Shown here in pieces: positions 21,012-31,808 of a stretch of 64,000 nucleotides of DNA. The stretch's first letter is position 1. The number at the start of each line of letters is the position of its first letter. The position numbers and the translations under genes were made by a program. The stretch comes from Phymatolithon calcareum (taxonomy: Eukaryota > Rhodophyta > Florideophyceae > Hapalidiales). The notes beneath the pieces are model-generated. The model saw only the letters and a program-made list of their open reading frames with translations. It did not search any database and was not told the DNA's origin. The stretch is from assembly GCA_977006965.1 (NCBI GenBank), contig OZ345383.1:1116001-1180000 (forward strand). Direction: 5' to 3'.

Positions 21012-23641
21012 ATGTCCGACGGGGCCGCTATCCCGAAGAAGGTCCGAGAAGAGCTGAAAGAGTTTGCAGCCAACCAGCGAATCAAAACGTTCTCATTCAA
21101 GGTCCGCACAGTCACGACATCGGTCGATGCGTGCATCAAGAATGACTTGGAAAAGACCAAGTTGACTCACAACTTGCACACAAATGCTAAAGTACTCGGC
21201 CTTCTAAGACACTTGGTGTCAGTGTACTTGAACGTGCTCTTAGATGACCCTGCGGTCTCGTTTGCGGGTTCAAGGATTTTATTCAACGCCGGCGTATTGC
21301 GGCACATCGCTCTTCACTTAGCAACGTACAAGATGCGTGCTCCGAACAAGAAAAGCGAACCGCGTATTCTTGATCTAGAACAGTACGCTGCTGTCAGGAC
21401 TCATTTGGTGAACTATGTTCACAGACACCACGAAGAGGAAGAACACGGGCTCGAGCCCCAGACCTTGGAGAAAATGCGGAATTGTATCAAGCGACCACTC
21501 AGTGTCCTCTCGCGCAACATGTCAGCAGCTAATAAGCGGCATGTGGAAGACCATTTTGATCAATCAGGACGGCATATTCAATGCTTCATCGAACAGAGGT
21601 TCTGGAATGATCGCGGTCAAGACAACTTCCACGAGATGACGAAGAAAGCATCCGAAGCTCTATTCAACGCCGCCATGGCCAGCACAGCCGACCGAGCGAC
21701 AGAAATCATTGACCAATTTTGCCACCGAAACACAATCGCGAGCTGGAGAGATGGTCTTTTCGACATGATGCCGATTTTCCGTGTGCTTTTTGATGACGTC
21801 AGGGAATTTCAATCCCCTATTTCAAAGCTCCGAGTATTATATCACTTCAGGCGTGAAGTAAGTCCTTTGTACGACGAAGCGTCGCGAGTGCGCTCCGAAG
21901 TGGACAGTGCCCAGCCGTATGTTGACTTCCCTAGCGTTCATGGGAAGTACGACAAGCAAAGGATCGTCGCGCAAAGGAGTCTCCTCAAGGAAGTTCCCGT
22001 TCCGCCGTGGTTCGATACAGCGGAGTCGATCACAGACCAACAAGTGCATGAGCTAAGAGCCGCGGTGGAAGAGTCGAGAAAGTCTCTATTCAACGAGAAG
22101 AAAGTCCCCGGTCTTGACTCACTTCCCAAGCCTTTCACTCTACTCCCCTTGTATTCATTGCAGTACGCATTTGTGCACTACGACAACGAATCCGTACGTC
22201 AGCTCGCTCCCGGCGTTATTTCGGAAGAAGATTTGAAAAGAGTAGGGAGTCGCACGTGGTGGACACCATTTTTTGACATCCATTCAAAGCGCAAGATCGA
22301 TCGTTACCGACCTCCTCCTGTGAGGGCGAACGGCAAGAAGAGAAAAGTAATGCACCGCAAGGCTTTCAACAAGCTCCCGCGACATCGGAGGAGGAAGAAG
22401 AAGAAGAAAAGAAAACTTCTACGCCAGAAGAGATGTTTAAGGCAAGGAATTCCACTGTGCGTCCAACACTCCTGGGTTCCCGACGACGCACGGTACGCCG
22501 AGCAGAAACACAACGAACACGGCCCCATTCCTTGGCTTGTGTGCAACATTTCCTCCGATGGTTTGCAAGTGAAAGTGTTGTTGGCGACGATAACGAAGAA
22601 GGAGCATACGGAACTCACTCGACCAAGTGCTGATTCCACCCGACAGCCTCCCAAGGAGCCTCTTCCGTCCGGTGTGCGTGAACTGCATCAAACAGGGTAC
22701 CACTCCATACGGCGCCGTTTCGACATATCGCAGAACACGAAGGGTCTGTTTAAGAACGCGCATACCATTCCGCAGGACTTTCAAGGGACGTACCAGGTCA
22801 TTGGCCTCGACCCGGGACAAGTCAAGATAGGGACCACCGTGACAGCCGAAGTGGACCTATCGCTTCATAATACACAGGAAGTCAAAGATGCGATGAAGGC
22901 GAAGGACATCGAGAAATCAACTAAGTATGTTTCCCACAAGACCTACAGGTTCGAGTCGCTGGCGCGTGTCGCGGAGAAGAACGAGGCTGCACGTCGCAAC
23001 GAAAATGAGGCCTACCGAGCAGCGCTCAACGACTTTTCTCAAGTGTCGCTAAAGCGTGCCGGTGCAAGTGCTGCATACGCCAACGTTGTCTACAGTACAT
23101 TGACGGTCATGTGCGCGAATTGTTTTCCAAGAACAGACGTCGCCAACGCTTTGCTCGATTCCGCGCCAAATCACGAAACATCCAAGAAATGGCAAAGACT
23201 CTTGCCTTTGGAGCTGAAAATGAAGAGTTGCGAACTTCGACGAGCCGCGGTGCGGCAAAGCGGAAACTCAAACAAGATTTGTACCGGAGGAAGCGCGTGT
23301 TGTTTTTCGGTAATGCGGAGTTTGGTCATGGTTCGCGCGGTCCTTGTCCGCGCAAGAGGCTTCTTCGTGCGCTCTCGCTTCTCTGTCCAGTCGTCCTTGT
23401 CGACGAATTCAGAACATCTATACGCTGCAAAGAGTGTGGACACACTCTGCAAGGCAATCACCGCTCCCGTGTGTTTCGTTGTACAAACAACCCGACAGGC
23501 GAGAGCAATGGATGTTCTACGGAATCTATTGACCGAGACACGAATGGAGCGACAAATATTGCCGCTGTGGGTCTCCATCAGCTTCTGGGATTGCCCAGAC
23601 CGCCCCATCTCAGCAGACCCTCACGCAGTTCTCACGCATAG
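21012..23641 (+). pseudogene. Fanzor (TnpB-like RuvC nuclease), one frameshift
   Basis: A gene of the Fanzor family, eukaryotic relatives of IS200/IS605 TnpB; characterised members are RNA-guided DNA nucleases. Frame 1 runs from ATG 21012 to about 23111 (700 codons): a long helical N-terminal half, a very basic stretch at about 441-474 (GKKRKV...RRRKKKKKRK, likely nuclear import), the Fanzor hallmark FTLLPLYSLQY at about 377, and RuvC-I VIGLDPG with Asp600. The frame then shifts. From 23114 the second frame gives NRRRQRFARFRAKSRNI, then VDEFRTSIRC, a four-Cys zinc finger (CKEC ... C ... C) and RuvC-III IDRDTNGATN (Asp842 in joined numbering), stopping at 23641. Asp600 lies about 201 residues before the TS-x-x-C motif, as in the published Fanzor signature. 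ATG-TG-CGC at 23109-23116 suggests a duplicated TG as the lesion. AATAAA follows at 23725. A very short intron is possible but less likely. Confidence 0.88.
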
Positions 23642-25065
23642 ATTGCTTGTCTCTTCATTTTTAGATTCTTTGAACTTACACACATTTCTCTTTATACTCC
23701 TATCGAGGAACGCACACGCGCGGAAATAAAGAGCACACCCATTTTCATGTCGTCGAAGAGATCAATACTCTCGTCCAATCGTTTCCGACACAGCCGCAGT
23801 CCGCTGTCGCGATCTTCTTCGCCAACCATTCGTTTCATTGGCTTGTTTCAGCCCAGCAAACATAGTGCGGCGCTCTCCAATTCAGGAACGCTTCCTGTTG
23901 TATTTTTATCCGGAAGAAATTCGTAGACTTGTTAGGATGTGGAGAGAGACTTGTTTCAATGAGTGAGCATCCTAGCGAGATCGAAAACGTAGCCAAGAAA
24001 ACCGTCCCTCAGCTCTCCAACAGCGTTGAAAACATGACATTGCCGCAGAGTGTAGCACTGTGATCTAAAGATGGAGAATCTCATTTTCAGTATATTTCAA
24101 TGCATATGTCGTGCTATTGTGGACACGAGGTCATCAGACGAGACGAAGATTTCCCGCTCGGTATAAAGAGCAAGGTAACCACTTCTAACTAGATGAAAAA
24201 TTCTTGCCCATGTATAGAGCCCTTTATTAAGCCTGTAAACATCCAGGTGCTGTCGGGGACGCTTAAGACACTGCCACGATTATCCATTTACGTTGACAAG
24301 AGTGATCCCTTGTGGTCTACATGCGTGTATCCCGTTACAATCCTCCTGTTTTTTATCTGTTCCTTCTCTATGGTCCGTACTTCTTCAGATTGCAAAAATC
24401 TGTTTACCAAACGTGGTATTGTCTCCGGGCGTACTGTTCGCAGTGAACTGCGAACAGCCAAGTTCCTGTTATCGATTTCGCCATCTTGAATGTGAAACTT
24501 TGCTTCTAAAGAGTAAAACTGCCACAGGCAAGAGCTCTATCGAGGATAGTTGACGGCGATATGCGTACATTGCAGAGATCTAGAAACTAGTAAATTGCAC
24601 GGACTGAGAATACGCAATCTCAAGCCCGGCGTCAGTCTGGGAAATGAAAGAGAAAGAGCAACAGAAACGGATCCTTGACAAGGCCAACAGCAAAAAGGAA
24701 TGGTCGGACAGATGTTCAACGTTTTGAATAGGTTTCTTAAGTTGATGATGGGCCTGAAATGTGACTTTTGGTTTTAACGGTTTTTCGAATGGTCCCGTCG
24801 ACACTACGTCCTATGGCCCCTTGGGAAGCACTCTATCCAGTGACTGTCGAAAAAAGTACATGTCTGCACTTCCCTCCCATGTTGTACCGCATCCCTGCCA
24901 GGAGCCCAGTGAGTCATCATTGCCGTCACATCCCTTCGTGCCGGTGAGCGGCAAGAAAATCTTTCCGGCGTCCAACCAGCTCGCACTGTGTACACCGCCC
25001 TCTGAGCCGCCGCTGTCAGACGCATCTGCGCGTCGCACCACATACGCATCGCGAATTCACTGATC
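23642..25065. other. Fanzor 3' flank and kinase 1 upstream region
   Basis: AATAAA at 23725-23730 is a plausible polyadenylation signal for the Fanzor gene. The guide RNA of Fanzor elements is usually encoded next to the 3' end of the gene, so a structured RNA may lie here; I see no decisive structure. A 10-bp-arm hairpin with a TGAA loop (CTGTTCGCAG/CTGCGAACAG) is at 24434-24457. The last 300 bases before 25066 are the likely promoter/leader of kinase 1. Confidence 0.4.
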
Positions 25066-26637
25066 ATGGGGTCTCGCGTTGGTCCTGTATGTTCCTGCAC
25101 TCCCTTTCTGTTCAATAGAATCCGTATGCCGCGCCTCACAGCGAATAAATTCAGCATTGACTGCAATTTTTCTAACGGAACTGTTGCCTTTCATGCGTTT
25201 TCCATTTCGAGAGGGCAGTATATCGTCACCACCACAATCGGCCAAGGAACCTTTGGTACGGTAAAGCTTGCTAAACATACAGCAACGGGTGTGGAATATG
25301 CCATGAAGATTCTTGACAAGTCGGATATTAAGGCAAACGAGCTGACATTCAATGTCCGGCGCGAAATCGCCATCATGAAGGCGCTCAACCATCGCAACAT
25401 AGTTAACTTACGGGAAGTTCTTGCTTCCAAGGTAAAGTAGGTTCCTTTCCTCCCTGTCAGAACGACTAGGCCCTGTCTTTAGTTTTACATCTCTCGTCTG
25501 TTCGCTGACTGTCATGTTGCGTTTGATTCCATGTACAGGCTATACATTGTGATGGACCTTGTTCGAGGAGGTGAGCTTTTCGACCAGATTGAGCGTCGCG
25601 GGTTACCTGACGAAAGAGTGGCGCGGAAGTACTTCCAACAGCTTGTTGACGGAATCGATTACTGTCATCGCCGCGGTGTTTGTCATCGCGATCTCAAGCC
25701 CGAAAATCTCCTTGTCGATGAGAACAACACCCTCAAAATCAATGATTTCGGAGTCTCCTCAATGACGGGTGGTGCCAGCGGCAGCGATTTACTCTACACA
25801 GTGTGCGGTACTCCGTACTATTCTGCACCAGAAATCATCAGAGGTGCCGTAAATGGTTCCGAGGAGGGTTACGTAGGCGTCAAAATTGATGCATGGTCCT
25901 GCGGTATCATTCTCTATCTCCTTCTCACGGGCACATTGCCTTTCCCGAGCGAAGACCTGCCAAAACTTTACGAACAAATTACCACCTCCGACGTCGAATA
26001 CCCTCATTGGATGCCTGTCGAGGCTTGCGATCTTATCAATCACCTTCTTGCGAAAGACCCTGGAGCCCGATATTCGCTTGAAGACGTAAAGAGTCATCGG
26101 TGGTTCCTTGTTGATTACGTGGAGACGGCTTCGGACGGTTCTCCTCTGTCTGGTCGTCACGTTAGGGGCGGCTCGTCTTCTTCGAATGGAGGCCGTTCGT
26201 CGGAGGGTAGCAGTCGGGGAGGCTCCTCCACTAACAGCTCTCGGGGTAACGGTCAGTCAAGGGACAAACATCTGCGGGGAAGCTCTCGTGCCCGCCATTC
26301 CGCCGAAGCCATGCCGCCCCCTGTGGAGCCGACGCAGCCGTCCACGTCCACACCGACACACGAGCAGGAATCAGTTCCTGTCTTGCGTAATGTGGTTGCC
26401 GAGTATCAAGACCAGGACTTAAACGTCCTCATCGCTGCTGCATTACCTGGAAAGCCCGTCAAGCGTATCGAAGCCGTAGTCTCGAAGCTGGAGAATGTCG
26501 ACATTGAGTGTGTGGAAGATATCCAATTCATGGCGGAAAATTTGAAAACGCCGCTGCAGCTGTCCACTTGGTTGGAGAAGCAGTGCTCACTCCCATCGCT
26601 AACGTGCATGCGTATAGCTCGTTTCTTCTTTGAATAG
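25066..26637 (+). CDS. SNF1/CIPK-like Ser/Thr protein kinase 1 (three exons)
   Basis: Exons 25066-25086, 25219-25436 and 25539-26637 give 445 residues. Donors are GTATGT and GTAGGT, acceptors GGGCAG and TACAG; all exon joins keep frame and match the two paralogues. The first exon is only seven codons (MGSRVGP). Kinase domain about 8-265: Gly loop IGQGTFGTV, Lys37, HRDLKPEN with Asp131, DFG 149-151, activation-loop CGTPYYSAPE. The closest relatives by motif are SNF1/AMPK- and CIPK-type kinases, but the CIPK NAF/FISL motif is absent. A Ser/Arg/Gly-rich linker follows, and residues about 374-445 form a helical module (VEDIQFMAENLKTP, MRIARFFFE) shared with kinases 2 and 3. Probably cytosolic signalling. 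The first intron is 132 nt without stops, so its retention would add 44 residues. Confidence 0.9.
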
Positions 26638-26645
26638 ATATCCGC

Positions 26646-26900
26646 AAATGAGGTAACGAGATGACCAGCTACTGCGAGCATCCTAAATGGTTTCCAAGCC
26701 AGGGCATCCCTTTGAAGGACGGTGTCTGAAGATTGGCTGCGTAGCGATATGGATGTTCAGCTCCGCGAAGACCTGCATTTTGTGCAGCTTTGAGCTATTG
26801 TGACATTAAGTACCACTCGCATATGCTAAAATCTACTGCAGCCGTAAGGATGTGGAGTTGTTCTAGGATAACTTTGAAAACCCGCAACAAAGAAGAAGAA
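26646..26900 (+). repeat. Dispersed 3'-module repeat (copy 2)
   Basis: Starts eight bases after the stop of kinase 1 and so forms its 3' untranslated region. Aligns along its length with 50183-50430 (GTAACGAGATGACCAGCTAC, TCATCCC/GCATCCCTTTGAA, GTGCAGCTTTGAGCT, CCGTAAGGATGTG). Ends in an AAGAAGAAG tract. Confidence 0.8.
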
Positions 26901-28680
26901 GATATCCTCAACATTGTTTTCGATATTCTTAGTTTGAGGGAATAAAAATGCTTTCAGCTTCCTCATAACGTTACTCTGCCGGTTTTGCTGAGTACGCTTT
27001 TGTCGCATCTGCTGCGTTGTCGCGTACAGAATAACTGACTGTCGCAAGCTCTTCTTCATTTCGAGACTGTACGCCTCGCAACTCGAATAGCAATCCTTAC
27101 GGTGTGCATAATAATATTATGCACACCTTAAAGATTACATATTATGTGATCTATCGAGCCATATGGGAAAACTGTCTCCGACGCGTTCATTTGGTGCTTT
27201 TTCAGTTCAGTTCTACTATGTAGGATAGTTAGTCCCTTCCTCTGACAAAGGGAAAGTGGGAGATCTTCGGATTTCGGCTCAATTGCTCGCATTGCGCACG
27301 CCGAGCTCGCCTTTGCGTCCCTTCCACTACGCGGAGTCCGAAGTCTTCCATCCCGTCCTGACCTGGGAAACTACTATGAACGTGAACGTGAGTGAGGATT
27401 CGCTCATGTTGACATAAAATGAATATGCACTAAATTTTAGAGAATGCAAAGCGAATACTCGCGTGTGGAAAACAAGTGATGTGAATGCAAATGAATAATT
27501 GCTTTAACACATTGTAATGACGTCATCAAGTTTCTGAACAATGAGAAGCTGTTTAAAACAGCTTCAGACGCTTACCTTTTGCGTGAGCGATCTTCCGTAA
27601 GAGAGAAAGAAATGAATGTGAATGAAATTCGCAAACATTTATGAATGATGCGAGAAAAATTTTGGCCAACCCGCATAGATTTGGTTTCACACGACAGCTC
27701 ATGCAGTCTCGATGCATTTTTCCTATCCGAGTGCCACATGTATTTCTCTCTCCTTTGTCTAACGTGCAATGGTGCATGCATCTTCGCCCACGGGCCTCAT
27801 GTGGCTTTTTCAGACGCATTATTTCTCCTTTTCTCCTCTCTGTGCTCATACTCGTCCTCTTTCGGCGACCGAGTCCAGACTCTTGGGGGGGAGTTAGGCC
27901 CAAAACGCTGAAGTCCACAGCCCTTCCGTGCTCTTTGGAAGGTTAAGTTCCGGCTCCCGGGAATGCAATTGGGGGTACAACGTCTTTTGTGTTAGAATAG
28001 CTTCAATGTTAATGTAGCATCGCCAAAAGCTATATCAGCGACACGGGAGCTTGAATCCTATCCATTTTCCCCACTCTGTTTATACGATCTCACGCATTCG
28101 CCAACATTTGCGAATGTTCACTAAATTCAGCGACAGCGAACTGAATGCGAATGAACATTCACTTGAAAAATAATTACTCAACGTGAACATGAATGAAAAA
28201 CTCGTGAATGTACGCATGGAGTGGATTTACTAATTATTCGTGAATCTGATATTCGTTAATATTTCATACGGTTATTCACGAATTGATTCGCGAAGAGCAA
28301 GGCGAATTTCAGACCCTTTCTCGGATTTAAAACTTCAGAGCTCTATCCGAAACCCTCGAAAGTGGAGTGATAGGGCAAATGGAGAATGCATGTGTATCCG
28401 TGCGACTCGATTCCGGCTCGTTTCTTCTGGGCAAGGCTGGAGCAAAATTTTTGATCCACTACTCTTTCAACTCATTGGCAAGATCGACAGTGCACAGGAA
28501 TCTATAATGGAATTTCTTATTAGAATTCGCTGTGTTGATATTGCGTAGTCTTGAAGATGCCCTTCGCAATGCGTCGAAGGGGCTTTTTTTCATTCATTCA
28601 TTTTGCCTTTTCCCCTACTGTAGTGGGACTAGCAGCGATTCGAGGGCCTAAGTTTCTTCCATTTATTCTAAAAGCGTTAA
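26901..28680. other. Gene-free, GAATG-rich interval
   Basis: No gene supported. Two palindromes: 27101-27127 (13-bp arms GGTGTGCATAATA, single-base centre) and 27545-27565 (GAAGCTGTTT/AAACAGCTTC). Between about 27385 and 28300 the words GAATG, GTGAATG and CATTCAC recur many times in both orientations, as in an old pair of inverted repeat ends or a degenerate satellite. Confidence 0.5.
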
Positions 28681-28689
28681 TTTTGAATT

Positions 28690-29178
28690 AACTCCTGAAC
28701 TCACCCCCGAGTAAGTTCTCAGTTTTCAAAAATTTGAGTGCCTCAATGGATTTCTTCTTTCACAGATCTTCAACACTATTGCCACTCACTCTCCCGATGA
28801 ATTGCCGTCGAGAAACAGTCCGACCAGAACGGTGTAGGATTAGGTGCTCCACTGTTTCCTTGGTTCATCCTGCGTGTGGCCGAAATGAACAACTGACACC
28901 AGAATGTTGAAGTTGAGACCTGCTCATGAAACACAACTTCTCGCTCCATGGGACAAGTCGAGGTGTTCTGGGATGACCGGAAGAGTGATCTCCGGTTAGA
29001 AAATTGACCGAGTTGCCTCTATAGTGTGCGGGATCGCGTGACGGGTCAGCAGACCCGACTTTGAGATTTCTCGTAAGGCGACTTCATCGAAAGGCTTTCT
29101 TTTAGTCATGTCCTTGCATGCTCGAGCGACATCCTCGGCATTGGCGTTTGGGTATGATTTCAGGTCTTCTCGTCTCAT
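28690..29178 (-). pseudogene. Second LINE reverse-transcriptase 3' remnant
   Basis: The minus strand carries KETVEHLIL and SRRQFIGRVSGN, clearly homologous to the fragment at 2169-2486, followed by a Leu-rich tail, with several frame breaks. The upstream ATG frame 28996-29178 (60 codons, charged and helical) lies in the same direction and may be part of the same decayed ORF. The C-x2-C pair preceding the ETVEH motif is lost. Confidence 0.45.
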
Positions 29179-29446
29179 GCTCCGAGTCTGTGCCCAGTTT
29201 CACGGACCAAGAAGGTGGATTTGGATTCTCTGGCAAATTGCAGAAGATGCACCGGAAAAATCGTTGAGCAAAAAAGGCTAATACCTTTTTTCAGAAAAAG
29301 AAGTTTTTGTCCACATTTTATATCTCGACTGTCCGGCTCCATTCCTCTCGAATGGCAAACGAACCAATTTCATTTTGTTTTGATATGCGCCCTGAGCACG
29401 TCCTGCGCAGGGCGCGCTCTGGGACATACACGTTTTCGCAGGAGCA

Positions 29447-29500
29447 GAACAGAGCGCGCGTGTAGGCATGCCTACAGTACAGTACACGCGCGCTCTGTTC
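29447..29500. repeat. 18-bp perfect inverted repeat
   Basis: GAACAGAGCGCGCGTGTA at 29447-29464 is the exact reverse complement of 29483-29500, with an 18-base loop that itself contains the palindrome GTAGGCATGCCTAC. Confidence 0.9.
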
Positions 29501-30284
29501 TTGTCGACAATCGACAACAAGACATGATGGAGATTCCAACATGGTAAAGCTCATCAGTCAGTGCATTTTCGTCATCAGAATAGATGGGAAAATATCGATA
29601 TATTTGATACTGGATTGAATTCCAGTATGTCTCTAATTTTATTGAAAAATAGCCATCTTCTAGATGTAGTGCGACTCTAGAATGGTCATCATAGAGATCG
29701 CAGGCATCATGATGATCATGAATCGCGGAAAACATCGAATCCAAAATTCGTGACAATTGAGTGGAATTTTGGAAGGAATTGCGGATGGTGTAAGGTACAA
29801 TTGAATTTTGAATTTAATTATTTGTCGAGAAATTGCTATGGCGCGTGACACAGTATGATACGGTACCGTGGAAGCGCGACAACGCACTACGTTCCGGGCG
29901 CCGATTTTGCCATGCACAACCGAAAAATCGGCGGAAATGCTGACACGAAAGCGAAATCAATACGTCCCAAACCGCACCCTCATGCCCAGAGACCCACACA
30001 GTCACAACCAATCAACCACGCTTGTATTCTGATTTTATAATTTTCCTGCTCTGCGTTTTGCATGAACGCTCGTCGCGCCAAGCATACTCGCACGCACACC
30101 ACGTCCAAAGTTAACTTCGATTTCGGTCCCGAATTCCCGCACGCCAGACCTGTCTGGCCACGACGCGCTAACTTCCGAGCTCTAAATCGCGCGCCGCCCT
30201 GCGCGCCAGTGCCGCTTTTGCGCAGTCTGAGCCGCCCCTGTGCGGCACGCTTCGTACCGCCCGTTCACCGCGACGCTGCCCACG
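29501..30284. other. Upstream region of kinase 2
   Basis: No gene supported. A TTTATAATTTT word near 30033 is a possible TATA element 250 bp before the kinase 2 ATG; 30100-30284 is GC-rich and probably 5' leader. Confidence 0.4.
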
Positions 30285-31808
30285 ATGGGCTCCCGTGTCG
30301 GCCCTGTATGTTCTTTCGCGCCATTACTTTGCGTGTTAAGCGCTATCGCGCCTCATGGCCGGTTTTGTTTGCATCATCAACGTGTTTTCTAACGCTGCCG
30401 TTGCACTTTGCGCGTGTTTTCGTTTCGCGGGAGTAGTACATTGTCACGTCCACCCTCGGGCAAGGAACTTTTGGAAAGGTGAAGCTTGCTCAACACCAAG
30501 AAACTGGCACCGAATATGCAATCAAGATTCTTGATAAGTCGGACATTAAGGCGAATGAACTCACTCTTAATGTTCGCCGCGAAATCGCTATTATGAAAGC
30601 GCTCAATCACCGCAACATTGTAAACTTGCGGGAAGTTCTTTCGTCCAAGTCAAAGTTCGTTCACACTTCCCTTATCGCACCTCTTCGTTATCAATGCCTT
30701 TTTTAGTTTCTGACTTGTATATATTCCTGTTTTATCTTTTCCTATATGTAGGCTTTATATTGTCATGGACCTTGTTCGAGGAGGTGAGCTCTTCGACCAA
30801 ATTGAGCGTCGCGGTGAATTGGATGAAAAACTGGCTCGAAAGTACTTTCAACAGCTTGTGGACGGAATCGATTATTGCCATCGTCGCGGTGTTTGCCACC
30901 GTGATCTTAAGCCGGAAAATCTCCTTGTCGATGAGAACGGCACACTCAAAATTACCGATTTCGGCGTCTCTTCAATGAAGGGAGGAGTCAGCGGCAGCGA
31001 TTTGTTGTACACAGCGTGCGGTACCCCGTACTATTGCGCCCCGGAAATCATCAACGGTGCAGAGGAGGGTTACTCCGGCGTTAAAATCGATGCCTGGTCC
31101 TGTGGTATTATACTTTATCTTCTGCTCACAGGTACGCTCCCATTTCAAAATGAGGACATGACCCAGCTTTACGAGCAAATCAACAGGTGCAACGTCGAGT
31201 ATCCATCTTGGATGCCGGATGATGCTCGCGACCTGATCAGCCACCTACTCGCGAAGGACCCAGATGTCCGCTTTTCGTTGGACGACGTGAAGCGTCACCG
31301 CTGGTTTCTGGTCGACTACGAGGCGACTGTGTCAGAAGGTGCACGCCTATCCGGCGGAAATGTCCGCGGAAACTCTTCATCTTCGTCGAAGAGTTCAGGC
31401 AAGGGCCAACGCAGCAACTCCAAGGGTAATGGCAGGTCGAAGGATAAACTGTCAAGGGGCAACTCGGGTGGTCGCCGCTCGGCCGACTCCATCCCACCTC
31501 CTATGCAACCGCAGTATGCCGCACCAGCGCCGGAACCGGAACCCGCGCCGGTATTACGCAACGTCGTCTCCGAGTACGAGGACCAGGACCTTAGTGTCCT
31601 CATCACCGCGGCGTTGCCGGGGAAGAATGCGAAGCGCATCGAAGATGTCGTGACAAAACTGGCGGAGCTGGATATTGAGTGTGTCGAGGACATTCAGTTC
31701 TTGGCGGAGACTTTGAAAACACCACCGCAGCTAACGACTTGGCTTGAGGAAAAATCAAACCTGCCGGCAGTCACGTGCATGCGTATATCTCGTTTCTTCT
31801 TCGAATAA
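30285..31808 (+). CDS. SNF1/CIPK-like Ser/Thr protein kinase 2 (three exons)
   Basis: Exons 30285-30305, 30437-30654 and 30752-31808 give 431 residues, with the same architecture as kinase 1, 3.6 kb upstream on the same strand. The seven-codon first exon (MGSRVGP) is identical in protein sequence. Donors GTATGT and GTTCGT, acceptors GTAG and GTAG. Lys37 in YAIKILDKSD, CHRDLKPENLL, ITDFG and CGTPYYCAPE are intact, so an active kinase is expected. The linker is Ser/Lys/Gly-rich followed by a Pro/Glu stretch (QPQYAAPAPEPEPAP). The C-terminal module (VEDIQFLAETLKTP, MRISRFFFE) is conserved. Here the first intron is 131 nt and ends in an in-frame stop, so intron retention would truncate the product. 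Tandem duplication origin with kinase 1 is evident; kinase domains are nearly identical in motifs and spacing. Confidence 0.9.

Noticed and set aside
23111-23729. The first Fanzor frame continuing to 23729 as a long C terminus
   Set aside because: Past 23111 this frame gives low-conservation sequence, while the other frame gives RuvC/zinc-finger motifs; the continuation is a fortuitous open frame.
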